In this document: piece by piece, positions 46,392 through 54,728 of the stretch
Position numbering within the stretch: the stretch's first letter is position 1
Layout of the letters: each line of letters starts with the position of its first letter
Source of the DNA: Eoetvoesiella caeni
GTDB lineage: Bacteria; Pseudomonadota; Gammaproteobacteria; Burkholderiales; Burkholderiaceae_B
NCBI RefSeq assembly: GCF_003315175.1
Contig: NZ_QNRQ01000002.1
Coordinates: 559,145 to 623,144 of the forward strand
Reading direction: 5' to 3'
Length of the DNA: 64,000 bases
Notes under the pieces: model-generated
Told to the model about the DNA's origin: nothing
The model's database searches: none
The model's input: only the letters and a program-made list of their open reading frames with translations
Translations under genes and position numbers: made by a program

Positions 46392-46412
46392 CGCAAACAC
46401 CGAGCGTTTGCG
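46392..46412. promoter_or_regulatory. Inverted repeat between TetR and HlyD genes
   Basis: CGCAAAC (46392-46398) and GTTTGCG (46406-46412) are perfect seven-base arms around a seven-base spacer. It lies 24 bases after the TetR stop and 91 bases before the HlyD start. It may be the operator for the efflux operon or a weak terminator; no T-tract is present. Confidence 0.4.
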
Positions 46413-46435
46413 GTTGGAACTTGCGGGAATCTTTG

Positions 46436-47029
46436 CTACAAGCCGTTAAGGCCGTTCAGGAACATGCTTGCTATCAGCGCTGCGAGCTCATCCGGCTTTA
46501 TCGACCCCGACGGTTTATACCAGACGTGAATCCAGTTCGTCATGCCGAAGTACAGCATGGCGATGGCGCTGACATTCTTGGGCGTGATCTGGATGTCGGG
46601 CCGCAAATCCCGGATCAATGCCAGCATGTGGTTGATGATGCGGTGCTGGATGGCGGAGACCGAGCGCATGGCGGTTTTGTTAAGGTGTCGCGTCTGGTTC
46701 AGCAAGACCGCAATTTCATCGGGCGTGCTGATGTATTCGTTGACCAGGGTGGCGGTCATGGCGTGGAATTTTTCTTGGGGCGTGCCCGCGGCTTTGGTGG
46801 CGGCCTCGACCTTGACGGCCAGGTCCTCGATCCTCCATTCAATCAGCCCCTGCAGGATGGCATGCTTGGAGCGGTGGTAATGGTAGAGCGACGATTTCTT
46901 GATGCCGCATTGTTCGGCGATGTCTTCCAGCAGGGTCTCGCTATAGCCCTGCCGGGCAAAGAGCGCGGCCGCGGCATGCAGAATGTCTTTCTTGCGGTCT
47001 TCGTAGTCGGCGGCTTGGGGGCGGGCCAT
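46436..47029 (-). CDS. TetR/AcrR family transcriptional regulator (copy 3)
   Basis: The 197-residue protein has a standard TetR helix-turn-helix (GYSETLLEDIAEQCGIKKSSLYHYHRSKHAIL) and a ligand domain of the FadR/CecR-like kind. It is not a close relative of the TetR proteins at 7831 and 21453. It follows the glutathione transferase gene by four bases, so it lies at the end of the NicX operon and just ahead of the efflux operon. It may control either or both; the palindrome at 55868 is one candidate site. Confidence 0.92.
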   Translation of the reverse strand: MARPQAADYEDRKKDILHAAAALFARQGYSETLLEDIAEQCGIKKSSLYHYHRSKHAILQGLIEWRIEDLAVKVEAATKAAGTPQEKFHAMTATLVNEYISTPDEIAVLLNQTRHLNKTAMRSVSAIQHRIINHMLALIRDLRPDIQITPKNVSAIAMLYFGMTNWIHVWYKPSGSIKPDELAALIASMFLNGLNGL

Positions 47030-47033
47030 ACTG

Positions 47034-47717
47034 TTAGTTGCCTTGCGACGCAGACTGCTGTTTTTTCAGGGCGCGGCCGGCTTCGTGGCGGTCGGCTTCG
47101 ACACGCCGCGTACTCGGGCGTTCGGCCAGGCGCTCCAGGTAGCCTGGCAGCGCAGGCAGGTGCCGGCCCAGGAATTCTTCTTGGCCCAGGATCTTCAGCA
47201 TGCGGCGTATGGTGCTTAGATGCACCCAGGCGGCGGCGTCGGCGTGCGTATAGCGCTCGCCGCAAAGCCATTGCTGCAGATTCGCACGCCGCTCAAGCGT
47301 GCGCAGGCCTTTTTCCAGGTTTTTCAGGGCTTCCTCCAGCTCATCCTGGTTCAGCGTCTTGCCCCAGAACGCGGCCGGATAGACCGGGCGCACGGCGGCG
47401 TCCAGGTAAAGCTCGATGTACTGGATCAGCTCGCGGCAATGGGCGCGTTCGATAGGGTTTGCAGGAAATAGCGAGGCGCTGGTTTGCGGACGGATGTCCT
47501 CGAGGTATTCGACGATGGCCTGCGATTCGTAGATGTTGCCGTCGGCAGTGTGAAGAAACGGGATTTTTCCGCTGGGGCTGCCCGACTCGGGCCAATTGCC
47601 GGCGCCAGGCATAAAGGGAACTTCTTCAAAAGGCAGATCCAGCTCGATCAGGGCGATCTTGATTTTGTTGTAGTAGCTGCTGAAGGGCGAACCGAAAATG
47701 CAAAGCCTGGAAGACAT
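47034..47717 (-). CDS. Glutathione S-transferase family protein
   Basis: The 227-residue protein has the N-terminal thioredoxin-like domain (MSSRLCIFGSPFSSYYNKIKIAL, with the GSPFSSYY catalytic area and the ESQAIVEYLE glutathione motif) and an all-helical C-terminal domain. The start at 47717 fits the fold; the frame runs back to 47795. In the NicX operon it might isomerise or dehalogenate an intermediate, for example a maleyl-to-fumaryl isomerisation, but this is speculative. Confidence 0.88.
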   Translation of the reverse strand: MSSRLCIFGSPFSSYYNKIKIALIELDLPFEEVPFMPGAGNWPESGSPSGKIPFLHTADGNIYESQAIVEYLEDIRPQTSASLFPANPIERAHCRELIQYIELYLDAAVRPVYPAAFWGKTLNQDELEEALKNLEKGLRTLERRANLQQWLCGERYTHADAAAWVHLSTIRRMLKILGQEEFLGRHLPALPGYLERLAERPSTRRVEADRHEAGRALKKQQSASQGN

Positions 47718-47781
47718 GGTGGGATCTCGAGTTAAAAAACAGGGCCGCCGGAGCGGCAAAACCGCCCGCCTTGATGCCGTA

Positions 47782-49683
47782 TTATCGGGTTGCACCGAAA
47801 AGCAGGCAATCGCCTTCGCTGCCGTTGGCGCGATACATGCGGTCCACCGCAGCGGCGCGTACCTTCAGAACACCGCGCTGGTTGATATGCCCTTTGTCGG
47901 TGATTTCGCTTTCATCCAGGCTTGGCGGTCTATCGAGTATCAAGGCACGGGCAATATAGGTGCTGCTTGCCGGGAAAATCGCATTGTAGTGCTGTATGCG
48001 CTTGTTGATTGCCGCCAGCACATCGGGATGCTGCGCGATTTGCGCCTGCGCTGCCTCGGCAAGCCCGGGAAAGGTCTTGCGTACCTGTGCAAGGTTAAGG
48101 AACAGCAGCGCGCCAAGTTCGTGCAGGTTCGGCGCGGCCAGCACTACATCGCTGACCAAAGGATGCAGCTCTTCCAGAAGGCGTTCGCGCACGTTGGCCA
48201 CCGAGACCCATGTGCCGGTGGAAAGCTTGAAGTTCTCCGATAGGCGGCCGGCATACAGCAAGCCGTGCTCGGGTTGTTTATCGTCGATGAAGACGACAGC
48301 GTCGCCCGTTATCAAAAAGCCTTCTTCGTCGAACGAGGCTTGATTGGCCTCGGGGTCGCGGAAATAGCCTGGTGTGATGTTGTCGCCGCGAAAGCGGATT
48401 TCGTAGCGATCTTCGTCGGGAATGAGCTTGGCTTCGACCCCTGGGCCGGGCAGCCCCAAGGTGCCCAACGACTGCGAAGGCCACCACCCCAGTGTGGCGG
48501 GCATGGTGGTCTCGGTCGAGCCCAGCGAAGACGTAACGGGAATCCGCTGCCCGGTTGCCTGGACGCTTAGCTGTTCCAGTTTGAGCAAGGTGGTGGGAAG
48601 CAGCGCGGCGCCGCCGTAGATGATGACTTGCAGATTGGGGAAGATCTCGGCGGCAATGGAAGGATCTTCTTCCATGCAGGCCACCAGCATGTCCAGCCCG
48701 CGGGGCACATTGACCATGACGTTGGGGCGGATCTCGCGCAGATGGCGGACGCTGCGGCCGATGAGCTGCGGCACGGGCTTGCCATCGTCGATATACAGAG
48801 TGCCGCCGTGGCGCAGCACCATGCTGAAGCTGCCGTGGGTGCCCGCGGTGTGGTTCCAGGGCAGCCAGTCGAGCATGGTCAGCGGCTCGTCGGCCAGGAA
48901 GGGCCATACCTGGTCCCACAATACCCCTGATGCCAGGATGTTGCGCTGTGTCATGACGACGGCCTTGGGGACGCCGGTGGAGCCGGAAGTCAGCAATAGC
49001 CTGGCCGTGGCGTCAGGCGTTACGCGGGCATAGGCCTGTTCGACGTCGGCGCTTGGGGGCGTGCCCAGCGCTTCGTCGAAACAGGCGTCGACCAAAGCAT
49101 GGGTGGCGGCATCGCTAAGGATAATGGCGTTGCATAGCGGCTTGGCCACCGACAGCGCCTTGCCGAAGCGCTGGGCATCGGCGGCATAGATGACGGCGGG
49201 TTCGAACCGCTGGGTAAGATCGCGGATCTTGGCGCAGGTTTCCGACATCAGGCTGTAGGCGGCCGAAAGCGGCATGACGGGAATGCCGATTTGCATGGCG
49301 GCCAATTGCAGCAGTGCATGATTGATGCCGTTTTCGCTGAGTACGAAGATGGGGCGGTCGTCGGGTACGTTCCGGTCGATCAGCCACTGGGACAATGCGT
49401 CGACGCTGGCCCGCGCCTGGGCGTAGCTGATGCGTTTCCAGCCGTCGCCTTCGGGCTCGGCCAGGAAAGTCTGCAGCGGGCGTTCCTGCGCGTGTTTGCG
49501 CAGGTAGTCGCACAGTTGCTGTACGGGCAGGGGCTGCAGCGGCTGTTTGTTGGTCAGCAGAATAGCCCCGTCGTCCCGGGTCTCCAGCGCTATTTCAACC
49601 GGAGCGAAGCGCACGGGCCGGAATGGCGCGTTGGGTCGCTGCGCATTGATGTCGGCGGCGAGATCGTGATGGCTGATTGTCAT
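47782..49683 (-). CDS. Acyl-CoA synthetase, feruloyl-CoA synthase-like
   Basis: The 633-residue enzyme belongs to the AMP-forming adenylate family. Motif LLLTSGSTGVPKAVV is the P-loop-like core, SSLGSTETT and the ITGDAVVF region follow, and the C-terminal domain is present. The N-terminal RFAPVEIALETRDDG and LSTGTWVSVANVR are typical of feruloyl-CoA synthase rather than benzoate-CoA ligase. It would activate a carboxylic acid with CoA. Its place in an operon with a NicX homologue and a flavin reductase is unusual, so an aryl or heteroaryl acid may be the substrate (inference). Confidence 0.88.
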   Translation of the reverse strand: MTISHHDLAADINAQRPNAPFRPVRFAPVEIALETRDDGAILLTNKQPLQPLPVQQLCDYLRKHAQERPLQTFLAEPEGDGWKRISYAQARASVDALSQWLIDRNVPDDRPIFVLSENGINHALLQLAAMQIGIPVMPLSAAYSLMSETCAKIRDLTQRFEPAVIYAADAQRFGKALSVAKPLCNAIILSDAATHALVDACFDEALGTPPSADVEQAYARVTPDATARLLLTSGSTGVPKAVVMTQRNILASGVLWDQVWPFLADEPLTMLDWLPWNHTAGTHGSFSMVLRHGGTLYIDDGKPVPQLIGRSVRHLREIRPNVMVNVPRGLDMLVACMEEDPSIAAEIFPNLQVIIYGGAALLPTTLLKLEQLSVQATGQRIPVTSSLGSTETTMPATLGWWPSQSLGTLGLPGPGVEAKLIPDEDRYEIRFRGDNITPGYFRDPEANQASFDEEGFLITGDAVVFIDDKQPEHGLLYAGRLSENFKLSTGTWVSVANVRERLLEELHPLVSDVVLAAPNLHELGALLFLNLAQVRKTFPGLAEAAQAQIAQHPDVLAAINKRIQHYNAIFPASSTYIARALILDRPPSLDESEITDKGHINQRGVLKVRAAAVDRMYRANGSEGDCLLFGATR

Positions 49684-49717
49684 GGGTGTCTCAAGTTTCT
49701 TTAATGCGCAGGCTGAA

Positions 49718-50728
49718 TCAGGAAAGGCTCAGCACAACTTTTGTGCCGCGCGGCGCCGTCGAATAGCGGTCCCAGACTTGCGTGAAATTGTCGGCCGGAA
49801 CGATTTCGCAGGGCAGGGGGTTTAACGCGCCCAGGCTCATGATGTCGAACATGTCGGCCAGTTGCCGGGCAAAGGCGGCGGTTTCGTGGATCAGCAGCCC
49901 GCCGCAATAGACGCCGATGACGGCCGCGCCCTTGAGCAGCAAGAGATTGGTCGGGATACGCGGTATGTCGCCGGCGGCAAAGCCGATGACCAAGAGGCGG
50001 CCGCGCCAGGCCAGATTGCGTACCGCCGCTTCGGTATGGTGGTCGCCCACAGGGTCGACGACGATGTCGGCGCCCTGCTTTCCCAGCAAGATGCGCAGCC
50101 CGTCTTTCAGATTTTCACGGCCTACGTTGTGGCAGGTATTGCTGGCGGCGTGGGCGAGGTTGAAGGTGCCGTCCTTTTGGCGCTCGACCGTGTAGACATC
50201 GGCCTGGTAGTGGCTTGCGATTTGCACGCAGGCCTGGCCTACGGCACCGTTGGCGCCCAGTACCAGCACGCGTTCGCCGCGTTGCAGATGGGCGCGGTCC
50301 ACCAGTCCGTGATAGGCCGTCAGGTGCGAATTGATGGATGCCACGGCACCGGCAAGATCGACATTGGCCGGTACGGCCACCAGCCTGTCGGCCGGTGCGA
50401 GCAGTTGCGTGGCCCAGGCGCCTACGACGCCGCTCGAGACGATCTTGTCGCCGGGACGAAAAGCGGTGACTCCGGGCCCTACGCTGCGTATGATGCCGGC
50501 GGCGTCCAGGCCGGGAACGAAGGGCAGCGCGGGTTTTTCCTGGTAACGGCCTTGCACCAGCAAGTGGTCGGTGAAATTGAAGGCGGCGTACTGGATATCG
50601 ATAAGGACTTCGCCTGTGCCGGGCTCGCCGGCGGCGTGGCATGCCTCGCAAACAATGGAAGGCGGGTTGCCAAAGCCATGGCAGGCCAGCGCGTAATGGG
50701 GCTTGCCGGAAGTGGTGTCGAGTTTCAT
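49718..50728 (-). CDS. Zinc-independent quinone oxidoreductase-like protein (MDR family)
   Basis: The 336-residue protein is a medium-chain dehydrogenase/reductase of the NADPH:quinone reductase branch, with GLDAAGIIRSVGPGVTAFRPGDKI, the dinucleotide motif VLGANGAVGQ and PVGDHHTEA. It lacks the usual structural zinc cysteines. The start at 50728 was chosen over an upstream codon at 50794. It could reduce an enone intermediate of the pathway encoded around it. Confidence 0.85.
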   Translation of the reverse strand: MKLDTTSGKPHYALACHGFGNPPSIVCEACHAAGEPGTGEVLIDIQYAAFNFTDHLLVQGRYQEKPALPFVPGLDAAGIIRSVGPGVTAFRPGDKIVSSGVVGAWATQLLAPADRLVAVPANVDLAGAVASINSHLTAYHGLVDRAHLQRGERVLVLGANGAVGQACVQIASHYQADVYTVERQKDGTFNLAHAASNTCHNVGRENLKDGLRILLGKQGADIVVDPVGDHHTEAAVRNLAWRGRLLVIGFAAGDIPRIPTNLLLLKGAAVIGVYCGGLLIHETAAFARQLADMFDIMSLGALNPLPCEIVPADNFTQVWDRYSTAPRGTKVVLSLS

Positions 50729-50758
50729 GTGCTTCTTGTACGGGATACGTCCTTTGCA

Positions 50759-50798
50759 GGCTGTGGGTGCGCTTCCTTGCGAAGGCGCGCCCACAGCC
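50759..50798 (-). terminator. Long hairpin between binding-protein and reductase genes
   Basis: GGCTGTGGG (50759-50767) pairs with CCCACAGCC (50790-50798), and the stem continues inward through GCGC and wobble pairs to about 16 base pairs around the loop CCTTGCGA. It lies 30 bases after the stop of the binding-protein gene (50828) and has no T-tract. It may partly stop transcription or stabilise the upstream mRNA. Confidence 0.5.
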
Positions 50799-50827
50799 CG
50801 GAATCGGACTCTATGGAGACGGAAAGC

Positions 50828-51973
50828 TTACTTGGCCAGGGCCCAGGCGCCGTTCTTGACGGTAATCAGTTCTACGCCGCGCTCGTCAAAACCGCTATGG
50901 TCTTCGGGAGTCATGTTGTAGATGCCTTGCGTGCCGGCCAGGTCTTTGACTTTTTCCAGTTCGTCGCGCAGCGCAACGCGGAACTCCACCGTGCCGGGCT
51001 TGGCGGTTTTAAGCGCCGCAGGCACGGCCCGTTGCAGCAAGAGGCCGGCATCGTACATATTGCCGCCGAAAGTGGCTGGTTCGCTGCCGTTCAGTTTCTT
51101 GTAGGCGTTGATATATTCCAGGGCGACTTTCTTGGCCGGGTTGCTGTCGGGGATGTCGTTGGGAACCAGCATCACGCTACCGCCCAGGATAGTGCCTTCG
51201 ACTTTCTTGCCGCCCAGCTTGATGAACTCGTTGAGCGCGGCCCCGTGGGTCTGGTAGATCGTACCCTTGTAGTTCATGTCGACCAGGGTGACTTCGGGCA
51301 GGACGGCGGGGCCGCCGGGGGCGGCGATCAGGACGGCGTCGGGCTTGGCGCTGAGCACACGCAGCGCCTGGCCGGTTACCGAGGTGTCGGGACGCTTGAA
51401 GCGTTCGTTGGCAACGATCTTGATGCCTGTGTCAGCCAGCATCTCTGTCATTACCTTGTGCCAGGTTTCGCCGAAGGTATCGCCTGTGCCGATGAAGCCC
51501 AGCGTTTTGACGTTGTTCTTGACCATATGCTTGATCAGGGCGCTGGCGACCAGGCCGTCGTTTTGCGTGGTCTTGAAAACCCAGCGGCGCTTGTCGTCCA
51601 TGGGCAGCACGATGGCGATGGTGCCTACCGGCGCCAGCATCGGCATTTTGGCCTGGGCGATGAAGTCCAGCGAGGCCATGGCATTGGGCGAGCTTGATGG
51701 TCCAATGATGGCGTCGACCTTGTCTTCGGTGATGAGCTTCTTCAGCACTGTGACGGTGGCCGAGGGGTCGCTGCCGTCGTCATAGGCGACATATTCGACT
51801 TTTTGGTCGCCGATCTTGGTCGGCAGCAGCGGTATTGTGTTCTTTTGCGGAATGCCGATCAGTGCGACGGGGCCAGTGTTGGAAGAAATGACGCCGATCT
51901 TGATTTGCGCCTGCGCCGTCGCGGCCAAGGCAAAGCCGGCCAAGGCAATGGAAATGAGGTGTCGGTATTTCAT
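50828..51973 (-). CDS. ABC transporter substrate-binding protein, orphan (LivK type)
   Basis: The 381-residue periplasmic protein has a signal peptide (MKYRHLISIALAGFALAATAQA) and the binding fold starting QIKIGVISSNTGPVALIG. It is a clear paralogue of the protein at 60975, sharing long stretches such as KPDAV-IAA-GGPA and the C-terminal DH-G-D-R region. No permease or ATPase gene lies nearby, so it must use membrane parts encoded elsewhere. It sits inside the NicX operon, so it probably captures that pathway's substrate. Confidence 0.92.
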   Translation of the reverse strand: MKYRHLISIALAGFALAATAQAQIKIGVISSNTGPVALIGIPQKNTIPLLPTKIGDQKVEYVAYDDGSDPSATVTVLKKLITEDKVDAIIGPSSSPNAMASLDFIAQAKMPMLAPVGTIAIVLPMDDKRRWVFKTTQNDGLVASALIKHMVKNNVKTLGFIGTGDTFGETWHKVMTEMLADTGIKIVANERFKRPDTSVTGQALRVLSAKPDAVLIAAPGGPAVLPEVTLVDMNYKGTIYQTHGAALNEFIKLGGKKVEGTILGGSVMLVPNDIPDSNPAKKVALEYINAYKKLNGSEPATFGGNMYDAGLLLQRAVPAALKTAKPGTVEFRVALRDELEKVKDLAGTQGIYNMTPEDHSGFDERGVELITVKNGAWALAK

Positions 51974-52031
51974 TGATGTCTCCGATTATTATGGTGAGGT
52001 ACTGCAATGGGGTTGCGGTAAAAATTCTATT

Positions 52032-52574
52032 TCAGCCCTGCGTATCATACTGGGCCGCCGTTGCGTAAGCTCCTTGCCAATAGACCAGGGGCCGGCCTTC
52101 GCGGTGTTCGAAATGGTCGATGATGCCAAGCACGATATCGTGGTCGCCGGCGGTTACCATGGAATGCACATTGCACTCGAATGCGGCCAGCGTGCCGTCA
52201 ATGACCGGCAGGCCCCATTCCGATGGGCGGTATTGAACATCGGTGAAGCGCTCGGCCACGGGACCCGTCATTTTTTGCGCCAGGCTGCGCTGGTCTTTTG
52301 CCAGGACGTTGATGACGAAGCGGCGCGCCTGGCTGACGGTGGAATGGGCCAGCGAGCCGCGCACTACATTCCAGCTGATCATCGGCGGGGCCATGGAAAC
52401 ACTTACGAATGAATTGATGGTTGCGCCATAAGGCATGCCTTCGCCGTCCAGCATGGTGACGACGGCGATGCCCGTGGGAAAGCGGCCGAAGGCGTGGCGC
52501 AGATCGGGCTTGGGTGGCATAGTGGCGGCGGCAGTCGAGGCTGCGGCTGGGTTACGCGGACTTGCGTGAATCAT
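52032..52574 (-). CDS. Flavin reductase family protein (HpaC-like)
   Basis: The 180-residue protein has the flavin reductase-like core LRHAFGRFPTGIAVVTMLDGEGMPYGATINSFVSVSMAPPMISWNV. Members reduce FMN or FAD with NAD(P)H and pass reduced flavin to a separate monooxygenase. The start at 52574 was preferred to a TTG at 52619. It directly follows an acyl-CoA-dehydrogenase-fold protein, a usual partner arrangement for two-component flavin monooxygenases. Confidence 0.88.
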   Translation of the reverse strand: MIHASPRNPAAASTAAATMPPKPDLRHAFGRFPTGIAVVTMLDGEGMPYGATINSFVSVSMAPPMISWNVVRGSLAHSTVSQARRFVINVLAKDQRSLAQKMTGPVAERFTDVQYRPSEWGLPVIDGTLAAFECNVHSMVTAGDHDIVLGIIDHFEHREGRPLVYWQGAYATAAQYDTQG

Positions 52575-52658
52575 AAGGCACCATTCAAAAGAGGTGAAGG
52601 CAACGGTTGCACTGTTCAAGTCCGGCTGTGTCGCTCGCCGGACCGGACAGCGTAAGGA

Positions 52659-53918
52659 TCAATCGTCGCGTTCGTTTTCGTTGTAGAGCAGGCCGTATCC
52701 AAGACGGTCGACGCAGATTTCCGAGGTCCAGGGCAGCATCAGTGCACCGCAGCGGCTGTCGCGGTACATGCGCTCGAGCGGGAAGGTCTTGAGCATGGCC
52801 TGGCCGCCGCAGACGCGCACTGCCGCAGCGCAGATTTCGGCGCAGTACTCCATGATGGTGTACTGGCAGGCATAGGCGCGCATGCGTTCGGCCCGTGAGG
52901 GATTGCGCTTGAACTCGGACGTTACGCGATGGAACAGGGCCCAGGCTTGCTGCAGCTTGATGTACATCTCGGCGATGCCGAACTGCTTGGTGGGGTACAT
53001 GCGGCGCTTCACATTGACGCCGGCGACTTCGCCGCGCAGGTAGGCCACGGAAAAATCGTAGGCGGCCTGGGCCACACCCATATAGCAGGGGGTAAGCGTC
53101 ATGAACATGTGCGGATACTGTGAAGCCGCCTTGATGTACATGCCGCGCGGCATGAGCTGAGCCGTGTCGGGTACGAATACGTCCTTGAAGATCAGTGTGC
53201 GCGAAACCGTGCCGCGCATGCCCAGCGGATCCCAATCGCCCACGACCGATACGCCCGGGGCGTCGGCCGGCACGGCGATGAACATGGTGTCGGCCAGGCT
53301 GGCGTTGGGTACGTCTTCAGTGCAAAGTACGCCGTAGTAGTCGGCCGAACCGGACAGCGAGGCGAAGATTTTCTTGCCATTGATGATCCAGCCGTCGCCT
53401 TTGCGGGTGGTGATGGTGCCGAAGGGATGCTTGCCGGCGGCGGCGCCGCTGCCTTCCGAAAAAGGCTGCGAATAGATTTTGCCGGCCAGCATGTTGGCGT
53501 AGTGAATAGAGCGGTTGTTCTCGTGCGAGGCGCGCTGCTCGTCGGTCAGCTCCATGTCGTCGACCATGCCGGCGGTCCACAGGGAGTTGGCGTTGTGCAT
53601 ATTGAAGGTGTTGGCCGTGGAGCCGCAGTAGTAGGCGATGCGCGTAGCCACCAGCGTGTAGGTGCGGTAGTCGGCGCCGATGCCGCCCAGGCGCTTGGGC
53701 ACGCACAGTCCCAGAAAGCCCATTTCCTTCAGGTCGTTGTAGTTCTCGGTCGGAAAGCTGGCTTCACGGTCGTACTTGAAAGCCCGCTCGGCCCACTTGA
53801 TGCCGTATTCATCGACCTTGGCGAGCAGGGACTTTTGCAAGTCGGTCAGGGTGGCGCCGTCGAACATGGTGTTGGCGTCGGCCGACTGCGAATGTTGTTT
53901 AAGGTAGCTGCTGTCCAT
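52659..53918 (-). CDS. Acyl-CoA dehydrogenase-fold protein, possible flavin monooxygenase
   Basis: The 419-residue protein has the three-domain acyl-CoA dehydrogenase fold: SEGSGAAAG in the middle domain, DWDPLGMRGTVSRTLIFKDVFVP in the beta domain, and a helical C-terminal domain with VRVCGGQAMLK. The catalytic Glu of medium-chain-type dehydrogenases, in the IYEGTNEI motif, is replaced: the same place reads LMLPWTSEI (Pro near residue 396). With a flavin reductase as next gene, a group D monooxygenase acting on an aromatic or pyridine ring is a serious alternative. The start follows AGGAAC. Confidence 0.85.
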   Translation of the reverse strand: MDSSYLKQHSQSADANTMFDGATLTDLQKSLLAKVDEYGIKWAERAFKYDREASFPTENYNDLKEMGFLGLCVPKRLGGIGADYRTYTLVATRIAYYCGSTANTFNMHNANSLWTAGMVDDMELTDEQRASHENNRSIHYANMLAGKIYSQPFSEGSGAAAGKHPFGTITTRKGDGWIINGKKIFASLSGSADYYGVLCTEDVPNASLADTMFIAVPADAPGVSVVGDWDPLGMRGTVSRTLIFKDVFVPDTAQLMPRGMYIKAASQYPHMFMTLTPCYMGVAQAAYDFSVAYLRGEVAGVNVKRRMYPTKQFGIAEMYIKLQQAWALFHRVTSEFKRNPSRAERMRAYACQYTIMEYCAEICAAAVRVCGGQAMLKTFPLERMYRDSRCGALMLPWTSEICVDRLGYGLLYNENERDD

Positions 53919-53936
53919 GTTTGTTCCTGGTGGTAA

Positions 53937-54728
53937 TTATGCGTGTGCCGGCTGGGACTGTGCCGACAGGAAGTTTTCGATGATCTGATTGAAGGCGTGC
54001 GGAGCCTCTAGATTGGCCATATGCCGCACTGCCGGGATTTCCTGGAACTGCGCATTGGGAATTTGCTCGGCCATGCGCTTCATGCCTTTGGGCGGCGCCT
54101 GCGTGTCCAGTTCGCCGGCCAGCAGCAAGGTCGGCACGGCAATGGCGCCCAGCTCGGCCTTGCGGTTGAATGTAACCAGCAGGCGCATGGCGTCGAGGTA
54201 GCGTTCGGTGCTTATTTCGCGCGCGGCGGTGCTGGCCATTTCGCGCAGGGCGGGCGTGCACTCGGGGCTCATGAAGCCGCTGAGCAATGTAGGCGCGGCC
54301 TGGGCAAAGCTGCTGTATTGCGCCATGGCGTCGGTACGCTGGCGGATGAATTCTTGTTTCCACTGCGGGTCCGAGCTGCCGAATGCGGCGCTTGTAGCCG
54401 ACAGAACCAGGCTGGCGACGCGTTGCGGGTGGCGATGATAGAACTCTTGCGCGACCATGCCGCCGATCGAGTGTCCCAAAATGTGCGCTTTGCCGATGTC
54501 CAGCGCTTGCAGCAGGGACTCCAGCGAGTCGGCCAATGAGTCCCATCCTAGTGTTTCCAGCGCCGGAGAAGGCCCGAATCCGGGCTGCGTCCAGGCCAGG
54601 GCCAGGCGCGAGCGGCCGAAATGGTTAAGCTGGGGCAGCCAGATTTCGGCGGTCGAGCCCATGCCGTGCAGCATGACAAGGGGAACGCCGCCGCTGCCGC
54701 TGGCAAGCGAGGAGGGCAGGGCGCTCAC
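53937..54728 (-). CDS. Alpha/beta hydrolase (N-formylmaleamate deformylase-like candidate)
   Basis: The 263-residue alpha/beta hydrolase has the HGMG oxyanion motif and nucleophile elbow GHSIGG with Ser87, and LAGELD and RHMANLEAP near the catalytic Asp and His. GTG at 54728 overlaps the stop of the nicX-like gene (GTGA) and has GAGG seven bases before; an upstream GTG at 54743 is also in frame. With the start at 54728 it aligns residue for residue with the paralogue at 56196. In nicotinate breakdown NicD hydrolyses N-formylmaleamate, the product of NicX, so coupling to nicX suggests that role (inference). Confidence 0.85.
   Translation of the reverse strand: MSALPSSLASGSGGVPLVMLHGMGSTAEIWLPQLNHFGRSRLALAWTQPGFGPSPALETLGWDSLADSLESLLQALDIGKAHILGHSIGGMVAQEFYHRHPQRVASLVLSATSAAFGSSDPQWKQEFIRQRTDAMAQYSSFAQAAPTLLSGFMSPECTPALREMASTAAREISTERYLDAMRLLVTFNRKAELGAIAVPTLLLAGELDTQAPPKGMKRMAEQIPNAQFQEIPAVRHMANLEAPHAFNQIIENFLSAQSQPAHA

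Noticed and set aside
47986..48001. Operator-like TGTAGTGCTGTATGCG in the CoA ligase gene
   Set aside because: Only the left arm matches the 16-bp operator, and it lies inside a coding region far from any promoter.
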